Shown here: piece by piece, positions 8,781 to 17,413 of the stretch
Numbering within the stretch: position 1 is the first letter of the stretch
Layout: every line of letters starts with the position of its first letter
From: Rhodomicrobium vannielii ATCC 17100
Lineage (GTDB): Bacteria; Pseudomonadota; Alphaproteobacteria; Rhizobiales; Rhodomicrobiaceae
Direction of reading: 5' to 3'
DNA: 64,000 nt
NCBI RefSeq assembly: GCF_000166055.1
Contig: NC_014664.1
Span: 3,317,501-3,381,500 of the forward strand
Notes under the pieces: generated by a model
The model's database searches: none
Seen by the model: the letters and a program-made list of their open reading frames with translations, nothing else
What the model was told of the DNA's origin: nothing
Position numbers and translations under genes: made by a program

Positions 8781-9257
8781 ATGAAAATTTCCCTTCTGGC
8801 TGTCGGCCGGCTTAAGAGCGGCGCCGAGCAGACGCAGTTCAACCGCTATTTCGATCTGTTCAACGCGTCCGCGCGCAACCTCGCCATGGGGCCGATGGCG
8901 GTGTTGGAGATACCCGAGGGGCGACACGAAAGCGCGGCGGAACGCAAGGAAGCCGAGGCGCACGAACTTCTTAAACGCCTCGGACCGGCTCGTCTCGTCG
9001 CGCTCGACGAGAACGGCCAGTCTGTCACGTCATATGAGTTCACGGCGATGGTGTCGCGCCTGCGGGATGAGGCGCTCGACGTGGCGTTCGCCATCGGCGG
9101 CCCGGACGGACACGGCGAGGCGCTGAAAAACGCCGCGCATTTCAAGCTGTCCCTCGGCAAGATGACGCTGCCCCACGGCCTCGTGCGCATTGTGCTCGCC
9201 GAGCAGCTTTACCGCGCGATGACGATCCTTCAAGGGCACCCGTACCACCGCGCGTGA
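8781..9257 (+). CDS. rlmH: 23S rRNA pseudouridine1915 N3-methyltransferase
   Basis: A 158-residue SPOUT-class methyltransferase that methylates pseudouridine 1915 in helix 69 of 23S rRNA using SAM. The family signatures are MKISLLAVGRLK at the start, AIGGPDGHG in the knot, and the C-terminal LAEQLYRAMTILQGHPYHRA. Length equals the family norm. It forms a two-gene unit with rsfS; both act on the large ribosomal subunit. Confidence 0.96.
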   Translation: MKISLLAVGRLKSGAEQTQFNRYFDLFNASARNLAMGPMAVLEIPEGRHESAAERKEAEAHELLKRLGPARLVALDENGQSVTSYEFTAMVSRLRDEALDVAFAIGGPDGHGEALKNAAHFKLSLGKMTLPHGLVRIVLAEQLYRAMTILQGHPYHRA

Positions 9258-9308
9258 GTGCGTTTCAAGAACAGCGACTCGGTGATCGGGCCGCTGTTGA
9301 CGCGTTCG

Positions 9309-10409
9309 TCACACACGAACCTGCATACCCACATCGTGCCCGTTCGGTCGGCGCGGATGACCGATCTCGTGGCGCGTATGCCCGATAAGCGACTGATACA
9401 TCTTGATGTAATTCTTCGCCATGCGCTCGGCGGTGAAACGGTCCTCGAACGCGCCGCGCACGCCCGAGCGATCAAGGTCGGAGAGGCGCGAAACCGCTTT
9501 CACCGCTTCGTCGATGCTGTCGACCACATAACCGCTCACGCCGTCGTCGATGACTTCGGGCACTGAACCGGAACGGAATGCGATCACCGGCGTCCCGCAA
9601 GCCATGGCCTCGATCATGACAAGGCCGAAAGGCTCTGGCCAATCGATCGGGAAAAGCAAAGCTGCGGCATCGCCAAGAAACGCGGCCTTCCGCTGCTCGT
9701 TGATCTCGCCGATATACTCGACGCCGGGCGTGGCCTTCACCATCGGCTCGATCTTTTCCTTCCAGTACCCGTGATCGACCTTGTCGATCTTCGCTGCGAT
9801 CTTCAGCGGCATGCCTGTGCGCGCGGCGATTTCGATTGCGCGGTCGGGCCTCTTTTCCGGCGATATGCGGCCGAGGAACGCGAGGTATCCGCCCTTCGGC
9901 TCAGGTGAAAAGGGGAGGAGATCGCGCGGCAACCCATGATAGACGTTACCGGCCCAGCGCACGCCAGATGGAACGGGAAGACGCTGATGATAGGAAATCG
10001 AGGAAAGCGGCACATTTCGGAATGCCGTGTAGAACGGCAGCAAGTCCGGCAGATCAAGACGGCCGTGAAGAGTTGTCACGGTCTTGTCCGCGAATGACGA
10101 AATCATCGGGAATTGCAGCAGATCGATGTGGAAGTGTAGCACATCGAACTCGTCCACCCGTTGCCGGACGTATTCGAGCATCGCCATCTGATGCGGCAGG
10201 GGATCTTGTACATTTGCGTCGAGACGAAGTCCCATCTTGGAGCATGCGACGAGTTCTGCATCCGTTTCCGAGTCTCCGCTAGCAAAAAGCGTTACTTCAT
10301 GCCCCTGCCGGACAAGTTCTTCAGTCATATAGGACACAATTCGTTCAGTCCCGCCGTAAAGCCTGGGGGGGCAGCTTTCGGCGAGAGGCGCAATTTGTGC
10401 GATTTTCAT
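9309..10409 (-). CDS. Glycosyltransferase family 4 protein
   Basis: A 366-residue GT-B retaining glycosyltransferase. The N-terminal domain starts MKIAQIAPLAESCPPRLYGG with the glycine-rich acceptor/donor loop. The C-terminal domain has FLGRISPEKRPDRAIEIA and the EX7E-type region PEPFGLVMIEAMACGTPVIA, where the two glutamates bind the nucleotide sugar. It stands alone, converging on rlmH and divergent from zur, with no sugar or polysaccharide genes nearby, so donor and acceptor cannot be named. No signal peptide or membrane segment is seen. Confidence 0.9.
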   Translation of the reverse strand: MKIAQIAPLAESCPPRLYGGTERIVSYMTEELVRQGHEVTLFASGDSETDAELVACSKMGLRLDANVQDPLPHQMAMLEYVRQRVDEFDVLHFHIDLLQFPMISSFADKTVTTLHGRLDLPDLLPFYTAFRNVPLSSISYHQRLPVPSGVRWAGNVYHGLPRDLLPFSPEPKGGYLAFLGRISPEKRPDRAIEIAARTGMPLKIAAKIDKVDHGYWKEKIEPMVKATPGVEYIGEINEQRKAAFLGDAAALLFPIDWPEPFGLVMIEAMACGTPVIAFRSGSVPEVIDDGVSGYVVDSIDEAVKAVSRLSDLDRSGVRGAFEDRFTAERMAKNYIKMYQSLIGHTRHEIGHPRRPNGHDVGMQVRV

Positions 10410-10654
10410 TACGTAAGACTTTCCTGAATTGCGGGAGGCTGCCAGTTCACGGCTTTAACATTCAAAACACGCGGAATTAAAAATGGGTCCGGCTGCGTTT
10501 GTGCTGCCCGCACACAAAAGTGCCAGCGTCGCAGAGGTGGCGCGCAAATAGGCAAAATCAAACATATTAAAGTAAACTCTTATGCGAGCTCGCGTTTTGC
10601 GTTCTGAAGTTCGGACTGCGCCCGCGCGAGACGCCGCAGGGTGCCAGCGCGGCG

Positions 10655-10690
10655 TTGCTTCTTTTACGTTATAACATTACATATTGTGCC
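10655..10690 (+). promoter_or_regulatory. Promoter and Zur-box of zur-znuCB
   Basis: A -35 like TTGCTT (10655-10660), 17 bp, then TACATA (10678-10683). Between them lies the palindrome GTTATAAC (10668-10675) in the context TTACGTTATAACATTAC, which resembles alphaproteobacterial Zur operators. A bound Zur would cover the promoter. The predicted start is about 10690, at the zur ATG. Confidence 0.6.
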
Positions 10691-11194
10691 ATGAGCACGT
10701 CTTTCACCGCCTTTCCGCCGAAGGATCACGATCACTGCGCCTGCCTCAACACCGCGCTCGGCCGCGCCAAGGCACGTTGCAACGAACAGGGCATCAAATG
10801 GACGGCCTTGCGCGAGCAGGTTTTCCTTGAGGTGGCGACGAGCCACAAGCCCGTGAGCGCCTACGATCTCATTGATGTGCTGGCCAAGAACGGCAAGCGC
10901 GTGGCTCCCGTTTCGATCTACCGCATCCTTGATGTGCTTCAGTCGGCGGGCCTCGTGCATCGTCTCGAAAGCCGCAATGCGTTTTTTGCCTGCATGGCAG
11001 ATCACGGAAGCGCGGCGCATACGATCACGCTCGTTTGCGAGGATTGCGACCGCGTCATCGAGGCCGCCGCGCCAGAGGCGCTCCAGGCCATCGCCGCCGC
11101 GGCCAAGGCGGCCAACTTCATGATGCGTCACACCGTCGTCGAAGTGAGCGGCCTCTGCGCCGACTGCGCGGCCAGGGAAGCCCCCTCATGCTGA
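10691..11194 (+). CDS. zur: Fur-family zinc uptake regulator Zur
   Basis: A 167-residue Fur-superfamily repressor. The N-terminal winged helix (about residues 25-95) includes YDLIDVLAKNGKRVAPVSIYRILDVLQSAGLVHRLE. The C-terminal dimerisation part has the structural zinc cysteines CEDCDR and CADC. Its place directly before znuCB marks it as Zur rather than Fur. The ATG at 10691 has no ribosome site, and the promoter -10 ends seven bases before it, so the mRNA may be leaderless. The stop overlaps the znuC start. It probably represses its own operon through the 10668 palindrome. Confidence 0.92.
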   Translation: MSTSFTAFPPKDHDHCACLNTALGRAKARCNEQGIKWTALREQVFLEVATSHKPVSAYDLIDVLAKNGKRVAPVSIYRILDVLQSAGLVHRLESRNAFFACMADHGSAAHTITLVCEDCDRVIEAAAPEALQAIAAAAKAANFMMRHTVVEVSGLCADCAAREAPSC

Positions 11195-11982
11195 CGCGCG
11201 CCAGCAATGTTGCTCAGGACGACGCGCTGGGCGCTGCCGGTTCGGCGCTGCTGGCGGCGGATGATGTCTCGATCTCCTTCCGCGGGAAGCCGGTGCTTGA
11301 GACGGTGAGCATCGCCGTGCACGAGGGCGAAATCGTCACGCTGATCGGGCCGAACGGTGCGGGTAAGACAACGCTCGCGCGGGTGCTGCTGGGCCTCGCC
11401 GCGCCCACGTCGGGCCGCGTGTTGCGCCGCTCCGGCCTCACGGTCGGCTATGTGCCGCAGCGTTTCCCGGTCGAGCGGATCATGCCGCTGTCGGTGCAAC
11501 GCTTCATGCATCTGAACACGGGCGTATCGAAAGAGCGCGCGCTCGAATGCCTCGCCGAGACGGGTGCGGCCGCGCTCGCCGACGTGCAGATGACCGACCT
11601 CTCCGGCGGGGAGTTCCAACGCGTGCTGCTCGCCCGCGCGCTCGCCCGCGACCCCGACCTCCTTGTGCTCGACGAACCGGCTCGCGCCGTCGATTTCGCG
11701 GGCGCCGCGCAACTCTACGCCCTCATCGCGGCGATCCGCGCCCGCCGTCGCTGCGGGGTGCTTCTCATCTCGCACGACCTCCACGTGGTGCTCGGCGCAA
11801 GCGACCGCGTCGTGTGCCTCAACCGTCATATCTGCTGCGAGGGCGTGCCGCAGCACGTAGCGGCGCATCCCGAATATATGCGGCTGTTCGGCCCGGAAGC
11901 CGCCGCGAGCCTTGGCATCTACGGCCACCGACACGATCACACGCACTCGCTTTCGGGCGACGTCTGCGGCGAGGGCACCTGA
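11188..11982 (+). CDS. znuC: Zinc ABC transporter ATP-binding protein
   Basis: A 264-residue ABC ATPase that powers high-affinity zinc import. Walker A is GPNGAGKTT, the Q-loop VGYVPQRFP, the signature LSGGEFQRVLLARAL, Walker B LLVLDEP, and the switch His is in ISHDLHVVLG. The C-terminal tail has a histidine-rich HRHDHTH, a likely zinc-binding sensor. The start at 11188 overlaps the end of zur by seven bases. The periplasmic binding protein znuA is not in the window. Confidence 0.94.
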   Translation: MLTRASNVAQDDALGAAGSALLAADDVSISFRGKPVLETVSIAVHEGEIVTLIGPNGAGKTTLARVLLGLAAPTSGRVLRRSGLTVGYVPQRFPVERIMPLSVQRFMHLNTGVSKERALECLAETGAAALADVQMTDLSGGEFQRVLLARALARDPDLLVLDEPARAVDFAGAAQLYALIAAIRARRRCGVLLISHDLHVVLGASDRVVCLNRHICCEGVPQHVAAHPEYMRLFGPEAAASLGIYGHRHDHTHSLSGDVCGEGT

Positions 11983-11983
11983 C

Positions 11984-12781
11984 ATGCTCGACGATTTCGT
12001 AACGCGCGCCGTGCTCGCCGGGCTCGGTGCTGCGGCGTTGGCCGCCCCGCTCGGCTGCTTTGTCGTGTGGCGGCGCATGGCCTATTTCGGCGAAACCGTC
12101 GCCTATTCCGGCCTGCTCGGCGTGGCGCTCGGCTTCCTGCTGGGCGTGGACCTGACGCTCGGCGTGATCGTGACCGCCATCGCCATGGCGCTGCTGCTGT
12201 CGGGCCTGCAAGCGCAACGCGCGATCCCCTATGACACGCTGCTCGGCATCCTCGCACATGTCGCGCTGGCATCCGGCCTCATCGCGGCGAATTTCGTGAG
12301 CGGCGCGCGGCTCGACCTGATGGGCTATCTTTTCGGCGACATCCTCGCGGTGTCGCGGGCTGACGTTTTCTGGATCTGGGGCGGCGCGGCGGCGGTGCTC
12401 GCGGCGCTGACGCTGCTATGGCGGCCCTTGCTCGCGCTGACCGTGCATGAGGAACTCGCCGCAGCCGAGGGCGTGCGCGTGCGGCGCACCGAAACCGCGT
12501 TCATCCTGCTCATCGCCGTGACCGTGGCGCTCGCCATGAAGGTGATCGGCATCCTGCTCATCACGTCGCTGATGATCTTCCCGGCGGCGGTGGCGCGGCC
12601 CTTCGCGAAGACGCCCGAGCAGATGGCGGTGCTGGCGGCTCTGGCGGCGGCGCTGGCTGTGGCGGGCGGGTTGTTCCTGTCGCTGAAGCTCGACACAGCG
12701 GCGGGGCCGTCCATCGTGCTCGCGCTCGCGGCGCTGTTCTTCGTCGCGGCGGTGCCCGCGCTGGCGCTGCGGGGGCGCTGA
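11984..12781 (+). CDS. znuB: Zinc ABC transporter membrane permease
   Basis: A 265-residue ABC-3 family permease with about eight hydrophobic segments. It matches ZnuB in MLDDFVTRAVLAG, the PLGCFVVWRRMAYFGETVAYSGLLGVALG region near the N-terminus (first part conserved), and the cytoplasmic EAA-like loop around LTVHEELAAAEGVR. It follows znuC after one base, so zur-znuC-znuB form one operon. The inner-membrane pore works with ZnuC and an unlinked ZnuA. Confidence 0.93.
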   Translation: MLDDFVTRAVLAGLGAAALAAPLGCFVVWRRMAYFGETVAYSGLLGVALGFLLGVDLTLGVIVTAIAMALLLSGLQAQRAIPYDTLLGILAHVALASGLIAANFVSGARLDLMGYLFGDILAVSRADVFWIWGGAAAVLAALTLLWRPLLALTVHEELAAAEGVRVRRTETAFILLIAVTVALAMKVIGILLITSLMIFPAAVARPFAKTPEQMAVLAALAAALAVAGGLFLSLKLDTAAGPSIVLALAALFFVAAVPALALRGR

Positions 12782-12797
12782 GAAAAGAGACATTGAC

Positions 12798-12838
12798 AAA
12801 CCGCGCCAATTCGAACGCTGGCCTTCGCGCGGTTTTTC
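12798..12838 (+). terminator. Probable terminator between znuB and ispG
   Basis: Stem AAACCGCGC/GCGCGGTTT (12798-12806 with 12827-12835) with a 20-nt loop, followed by TTCTCC. The long loop and short U-run make it moderate in strength. Confidence 0.5.
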
Positions 12839-12884
12839 TCCTATGACCTAGGCAAAAGAAAACCGGCGATCCGGAGAAGGACCA

Positions 12885-14150
12885 ATGAGCGACACGCGTG
12901 AACCGAGGCACATGACAACCGCAGTAAAGGTTGGGGGCGTGACCGTGGGCGGAGGCGCGCCGGTCGTCGTGCAGTCCATGACGAACACCGCCACGTCCGA
13001 TGTCGATGGCACGGTCGCGCAGGTCGCGGCGCTCGTGCGGGCAGGCTCCGAACTTGTGCGCGTCACCGTCGACCGCGACGAAGCCGCCGCCGCCGTGCCG
13101 CACATCCGCGACCGCCTGCTCGCGCAGGGTATCGACGTGCCGCTCGTGGGCGACTTCCACTATATCGGTCACCGCTTGCTCGCCGATCACCCGGCCTGCG
13201 CGGAGGCGCTTTCGAAATATCGCATCAACCCCGGTAATGTCGGAGGCCGCGACAGCCGCGACGACCGCTTTTCCAAGATCATCGAGATTGCGCTCAAGCA
13301 CGACAAGCCCGTGCGCATCGGTGTGAACTGGGGCAGCCTCGATCAGGATCTGCTGACCGCGATGATGGATGAGAATTCCCGCGCAACGAAACCCAAAGAT
13401 ACGCGCGACGTGATGCACGAGGCCATCGTGACCTCTGCGCTGAAGAGCGCGGCGCTTGCTGAAAGCCTCGGCATGGGCAAGGACAAGATCATCCTCTCGG
13501 CGAAAACCAGCTCCATTCAAGATCTCATCAGTTGCTACACGCTGCTTGCCGCGCGCTGCGACAATGCGTTGCATCTCGGGCTGACCGAAGCGGGCATGGG
13601 TTCGAAGGGCATTGTCGCGTCGGCGGCGGCGCTCGGCATCCTGCTTCAGAAGGGCATCGGCGACACGATCCGCGTTTCGCTGACGCCGGAGCCGGGCGGC
13701 GCCCGCACGAAGGAAGTCGAGGTCGCGCAGCAGATCCTGCAGACGATGGGCTTCCGCACCTTCGTGCCGATCGTGGCGGCGTGCCCCGGTTGCGGGCGCA
13801 CCACGTCGACGCTGTTCCAGGAACTCGGGCAGAACATCCAGACGCATCTGCTTGAAAACATGGCGGAGTGGCGCAAGACCTATCCGGGTGTCGAGACGCT
13901 GAACGTGGCCGTCATGGGCTGCGTGGTGAACGGGCCCGGCGAGTCGAAACACGCAGACATCGGCATATCGCTGCCGGGCACGGGCGAGACGCCCGCCGCG
14001 CCGGTGTTCGTCGATGGCGAACGCGTCGCGACACTGCGCGGCCCGACGATGGCCGACGATTTCATGGTGATGGTGCAGGAGTATATCGAGAAGCGCTTCG
14101 GACAAGGCGCGCCGAAGGGCCAGCGGATGCCGCTCAAGGCCGCGGAGTAG
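12885..14150 (+). CDS. ispG: 4-hydroxy-3-methylbut-2-enyl diphosphate synthase (IspG/GcpE)
   Basis: A 421-residue enzyme of the MEP isoprenoid pathway that reduces MEcPP to HMBPP. The N-terminal TIM barrel contains [19 protein letters not shown] and [11 protein letters not shown]. The C-terminal iron-sulfur part supplies the 4Fe-4S ligands in [10 protein letters not shown] and [18 protein letters not shown] precedes the ATG. The stop abuts the stop of the disrupted KAP gene on the other strand, so the accessory island begins at the first base after ispG. Confidence 0.96.
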   Translation: MSDTREPRHMTTAVKVGGVTVGGGAPVVVQSMTNTATSDVDGTVAQVAALVRAGSELVRVTVDRDEAAAAVPHIRDRLLAQGIDVPLVGDFHYIGHRLLADHPACAEALSKYRINPGNVGGRDSRDDRFSKIIEIALKHDKPVRIGVNWGSLDQDLLTAMMDENSRATKPKDTRDVMHEAIVTSALKSAALAESLGMGKDKIILSAKTSSIQDLISCYTLLAARCDNALHLGLTEAGMGSKGIVASAAALGILLQKGIGDTIRVSLTPEPGGARTKEVEVAQQILQTMGFRTFVPIVAACPGCGRTTSTLFQELGQNIQTHLLENMAEWRKTYPGVETLNVAVMGCVVNGPGESKHADIGISLPGTGETPAAPVFVDGERVATLRGPTMADDFMVMVQEYIEKRFGQGAPKGQRMPLKAAE

Positions 14151-15247
14151 TTACGACGACGTGATGCGCCCCGCCTGCTGGATCAGGCGGGGATAGTCGC
14201 GCAGGCGATAGCCCCGTCCGTTCACGTTTTGGTCGGCCAAAAGACACCTTCTCAGCCACACCTTCGATTGCGGAAGTTGTTCTTCGTCCCAATCTGTATC
14301 CACCGACTTTTCAAGCCCGGCCACCAGTTGATTTATTAGATATTTGACGTCCGCTTTCTCTTCCGCGCGCCTTCGATGCATATCCCTCGGAAATATAATT
14401 GGCCAGTTCGTTTGAAATTCCCATTTTAGGTCTTCGCCCCAGTTTTTTACGCCCGTCAAAGCATCGAACAATTCGGTTTTTGTCTGGTGCGCGATGATCA
14501 GAGGGATAGCGTAGAGAAGCTGTATCGGATTATGAGAGGGCCAAACTGAAGATAGCGTCTTAAGTAATTCCATACACCTCTCGATATCGCGGGGAGCAAC
14601 GTGAAAATGTTCAAAAGCTGATATGATAAATGCTTCCTCCTGCGAAGCCGGCGCTTCCATCTTATTATAATTTATACATTCGCGAACCGCTATCTCCTGC
14701 ACGAGCTTGTCGAGCTTGGGTAAGGAAAAAGTATATGTAGAATCGAAGAAGCGGTGCAGGTAACCGCTTCCGTCGAAGCTACTGCCGTAAACGGCGTTCA
14801 CAGAATGAGACAATTGGTGAGTGTTCGTCGCTAAAACGAAAGCCACATTCGGCATGTCGAAAAGATGTTTCACACGTTCGAGAAGTTGCACCGCGTAGGT
14901 GGGACGGCACCTATCCAACTCATCCACCAGAATGATCAAAGGTAGCTTTTCCGGAACGCCATTTTCAAAAAGAGTTCCCAGCTTCTCCTTGAAGCTTTCT
15001 ATTGCATCCTTGCTATTTCGAAATTCAGCAATACTATTTGAAAATGTATCAATAAGTTTATCGCCTTCGGCCTTCAGGGCCTCCTTAAACCCTTCCGCCA
15101 CGTTTTCTTGAACAACAATGTTTAAACCGGCTTTGAGTGACGCTCTTCCGATTGCCCCCACAATTTTCAAGCCTTGCGATTTAGCGTCAGCCCATGCCTT
15201 CCGCTTCTTGCCAGTCAATCGAGACAAGACCTCATCAAGCGCTGCTA
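14151..15247 (-). pseudogene. KAP family P-loop NTPase, C-terminal part (gene split by IS insertion)
   Basis: This is the 3' part of a KAP NTPase gene whose 5' part lies at 17413-17695. It encodes the Walker B segment LIILVDELDRCRP (Asp203-Glu204 in the restored protein) and the following ERVKHLFDMPNVAFVLATNTHQL region. Joining 17413 directly to 15247 restores one open frame of 460 codons with no other lesion, across DPLVAIL-AALDEVLSRL. KAP NTPases are large, often membrane-linked ATPases found with phage exclusion and other conflict systems. Base composition is more A/T-rich than the neighbours, suggesting acquisition. This fragment lacks Walker A and cannot be an active ATPase alone. Confidence 0.88.
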
Positions 15248-16387
15248 GTGCACTGACGCAAACATAGGATTCACAAAGCAGACGAAGCAAGGCATGCTTC
15301 AGGCATGGCTCAAACCGTCTGCATCCTTCTCTCGTCCGAAGACCGCTCACGTTTGGCGGCGGTCATCGGGGACCGCAACAGCCCGCAGAAGCACGCGCAG
15401 CGGGCAAAGATCGTGCTTCATTCTGCTGAGCGCCGTTCCGTTTTCGACGTCGCCCGCTTAAGCGGCGTCAGCCGGCCAGCCGTATGGCGTTGGCAGCGGC
15501 GCTACGCCGAAAAAGGGGTGGACGGGCTGTTGCGCGACCAGACCCGCAAGCCAGGCAAGCCGCCTTTGTCAGCGAAGAGCGTCGCGAAAGTGCTGGCGCT
15601 GCCGTGTTCCGAGCCCCCCGGAAACGCCACGCATTGGACCGGACGCGCTGTCGCCAAGGCGGCGGGCGTCAGCTTGCGCACGGTGCAGCGCATCTGGGGA
15701 GCCCACCGCCTTCAGCCGCACCGCTTGCGCACGTTCAAGAAGTCGAACGATCCCGCCTTCGCCGAAAAGGTCGAGGATGTGGTGGGCCTCTACATGAGCC
15801 CGCCCTGCCATGCCGTGGTCCTGTCCATCGACGAGAAGAGCCAGATCCAGGCGCTCGACCGCACTCAACCGGGCCTGCCGTTGAAGCCCGGCAAATGCGC
15901 GACCATGACCCACGATTACAAGCGCAACGGAACCACCACGCTGTTCGCCGCACTCAACGTGCTGGATGGAACCGTGCTCGGCCGCTGCATGAAGCGCCAC
16001 CGCCATCAGGAGTTCATCAAATTCCTCAACGCCGTGGAGCGCAAGGTCCCAGCCGGCAAGATCATCCACGTCATTCTGGACAACTACGGAACCCACAAGC
16101 ATCCCAAGGTGGACGCCTGGCTGGCGGATCATCCGAGGTGGGTTTTTCACTTCACGCCGACCTCGGCGTCCTGGCTGAACGCGGTCGAAAACTTCTTCTC
16201 CGCCATTACCCGGCGGCGCATCCGTCGTGGCGTCTTCAAATCCGTCGCCGACCTCGAAGACGCCATCAAGCGCTACATCGCCGATCACAACCGGAACGCA
16301 AAACCCTTCGTCTGGACCAAAACCGCCGATGAAATCTTCGACAAGCTCAACCGCCTCAATCTGCACCTTCTGAATGAGTCAGTGCAC
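15248..16387 (+). mobile_element. IS630-family insertion sequence (TA target)
   Basis: A 1140-bp element bounded by the inverted repeat GTGCACTGAC (15248-15257) and GTCAGTGCAC (16378-16387), flanked on both sides by TA (15246-15247 and 16388-16389), the duplicated target typical of IS630/Tc1-mariner elements. It carries one intact transposase and is inserted within codon 95 of the KAP gene. Its right flank was later hit by the IS481-family element. Confidence 0.93.
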
Positions 16388-16390
16388 TAG
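15305..16390 (+). CDS. IS630-family transposase
   Basis: A 361-residue DDE transposase. The N-terminal half has helix-turn-helix segments (SVFDVARLSGVSRPAVWRW and AGVSLRTVQRIWG). The catalytic domain has Asp in LSIDEKSQIQ, Asp in VILDNYGTHKH and the final acidic residue in SWLNAVENFF. The frame is intact. Its TAG stop (16388-16390) is made of the TA target duplication plus the next host base, so the element itself encodes no stop codon. Confidence 0.95.
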   Translation: MAQTVCILLSSEDRSRLAAVIGDRNSPQKHAQRAKIVLHSAERRSVFDVARLSGVSRPAVWRWQRRYAEKGVDGLLRDQTRKPGKPPLSAKSVAKVLALPCSEPPGNATHWTGRAVAKAAGVSLRTVQRIWGAHRLQPHRLRTFKKSNDPAFAEKVEDVVGLYMSPPCHAVVLSIDEKSQIQALDRTQPGLPLKPGKCATMTHDYKRNGTTTLFAALNVLDGTVLGRCMKRHRHQEFIKFLNAVERKVPAGKIIHVILDNYGTHKHPKVDAWLADHPRWVFHFTPTSASWLNAVENFFSAITRRRIRRGVFKSVADLEDAIKRYIADHNRNAKPFVWTKTADEIFDKLNRLNLHLLNESVH

Positions 16391-16391
16391 G

Positions 16392-17408
16392 TGTTTGATC
16401 CCGGCATTTGATGGTGCATTATTCTCCCTCGGCTGGAAGGATGCGCTATGGGACAAATTCTTCATGGGAGCGCCACAACGACTGAGGCGGTCCGTCGAGC
16501 GATACAGCATAGTCAAGAGAGCTTGAGGGCCCTGGCCAAGCGCTACGGCATCAACCCGAAGACGGTCTCGAAATGGAAGAAGCGCTCATCCGTCGCCGAT
16601 GTGCCGACTGGACCGAAAGAGCCGAAATCCACGGTTCTGTCGGTCGAGGAAGAGGCGATAATCGTCGCCTTCCGCAAGCATACGCTCTTGCCGCTCGACG
16701 ATTGCCTCTATGCGCTACAGGCGACGATACCGCATCTGACTCGCTCGTCGCTGCATCGCTGTCTTCAACGCCACGGTATTTCTCGGCTGCCGGACGTCGA
16801 AGGCGACAAGCCCGCCAGGAAGAAGTTCAAGTCCTATCCGATCGGCTATTTTCATGTCGACATAGCCGAAGTGCAGACGGCCGAAGGCAAGCTCTATCTC
16901 TACGTCGCCATTGACCGCACGAGCAAATTCGCCTTCGTGCAACTCGTCAAAAAGACCGGCAGGACGTCCGCTTCAGCCTTCCTCGTCGCCCTGATAGAGG
17001 CAGTTCCCTACAAGATTCACACGGTGCTCACCGACAACGGCATCCAGTTCACGTTTCCGCCGCGTTATGCCGATGGACCAACGGCCAGATACATGACGCA
17101 CATGTTCGACATGCGATGCAGCGAGAACGGCATTGAGCACCGCCTCACCAAGGTCAAGCATCCCTGGACAAACGGCCAGGTCGAGCGAATGAACCGGACG
17201 ATCAAGGAGGCGACGGTCAAACGCTATCACTACGACCGTCACGAGCAGCTCGAAACCCACCTATCGGACTTCATCAACGCCTATAACTTTGCTCGCCGAC
17301 TAAAGACCCTCAAAGGCCTCACGCCTTATGAGTTCATCTGTAAATGCTGGACGAATGAGCCGGAAAGATTCAAGATCGATCCAATCCATCAAATGCCGGG
17401 ACTGAACA
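16392..17408 (+). mobile_element. IS481-family insertion sequence with 6-bp target duplication
   Basis: A 1017-bp element. Its ends share an imperfect 23-bp inverted repeat: TGTT, three mismatches, then TCCCGGCATTTGATGG. It is flanked by direct repeats ACTAGG (16386-16391 and 17409-17414). The target ACTAGG consists of the last two bases of the IS630 element, its TA duplication and two KAP bases, so this element came second. Confidence 0.92.
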
Positions 17409-17413
17409 ACTAG
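16448..17413 (+). CDS. IS481-family transposase (integrase-core)
   Basis: A 321-residue transposase with an N-terminal helix-turn-helix (LRALAKRYGINPKTVSKWKKR) and an rve-type DDE core: Asp in YFHVDIAEVQ, Asp in VLTDNGIQFTF and Glu in NGQVERMNRTIKEA. The frame is intact, so the element may be active. The frame runs past the right end of the element: the last sense codon is completed by, and the TAG stop lies inside, the target duplication (17409-17414). Confidence 0.94.
   Translation: MGQILHGSATTTEAVRRAIQHSQESLRALAKRYGINPKTVSKWKKRSSVADVPTGPKEPKSTVLSVEEEAIIVAFRKHTLLPLDDCLYALQATIPHLTRSSLHRCLQRHGISRLPDVEGDKPARKKFKSYPIGYFHVDIAEVQTAEGKLYLYVAIDRTSKFAFVQLVKKTGRTSASAFLVALIEAVPYKIHTVLTDNGIQFTFPPRYADGPTARYMTHMFDMRCSENGIEHRLTKVKHPWTNGQVERMNRTIKEATVKRYHYDRHEQLETHLSDFINAYNFARRLKTLKGLTPYEFICKCWTNEPERFKIDPIHQMPGLNN

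Noticed and set aside
12561-14105. A 514-codon frame antisense to ispG and znuB
   Set aside because: Shadow of two firmly identified genes, with no recognisable protein content.
15248-17408. The two IS elements as one composite transposon
   Set aside because: They have different inverted repeats and different target duplications (TA and ACTAGG), which shows two separate insertions.
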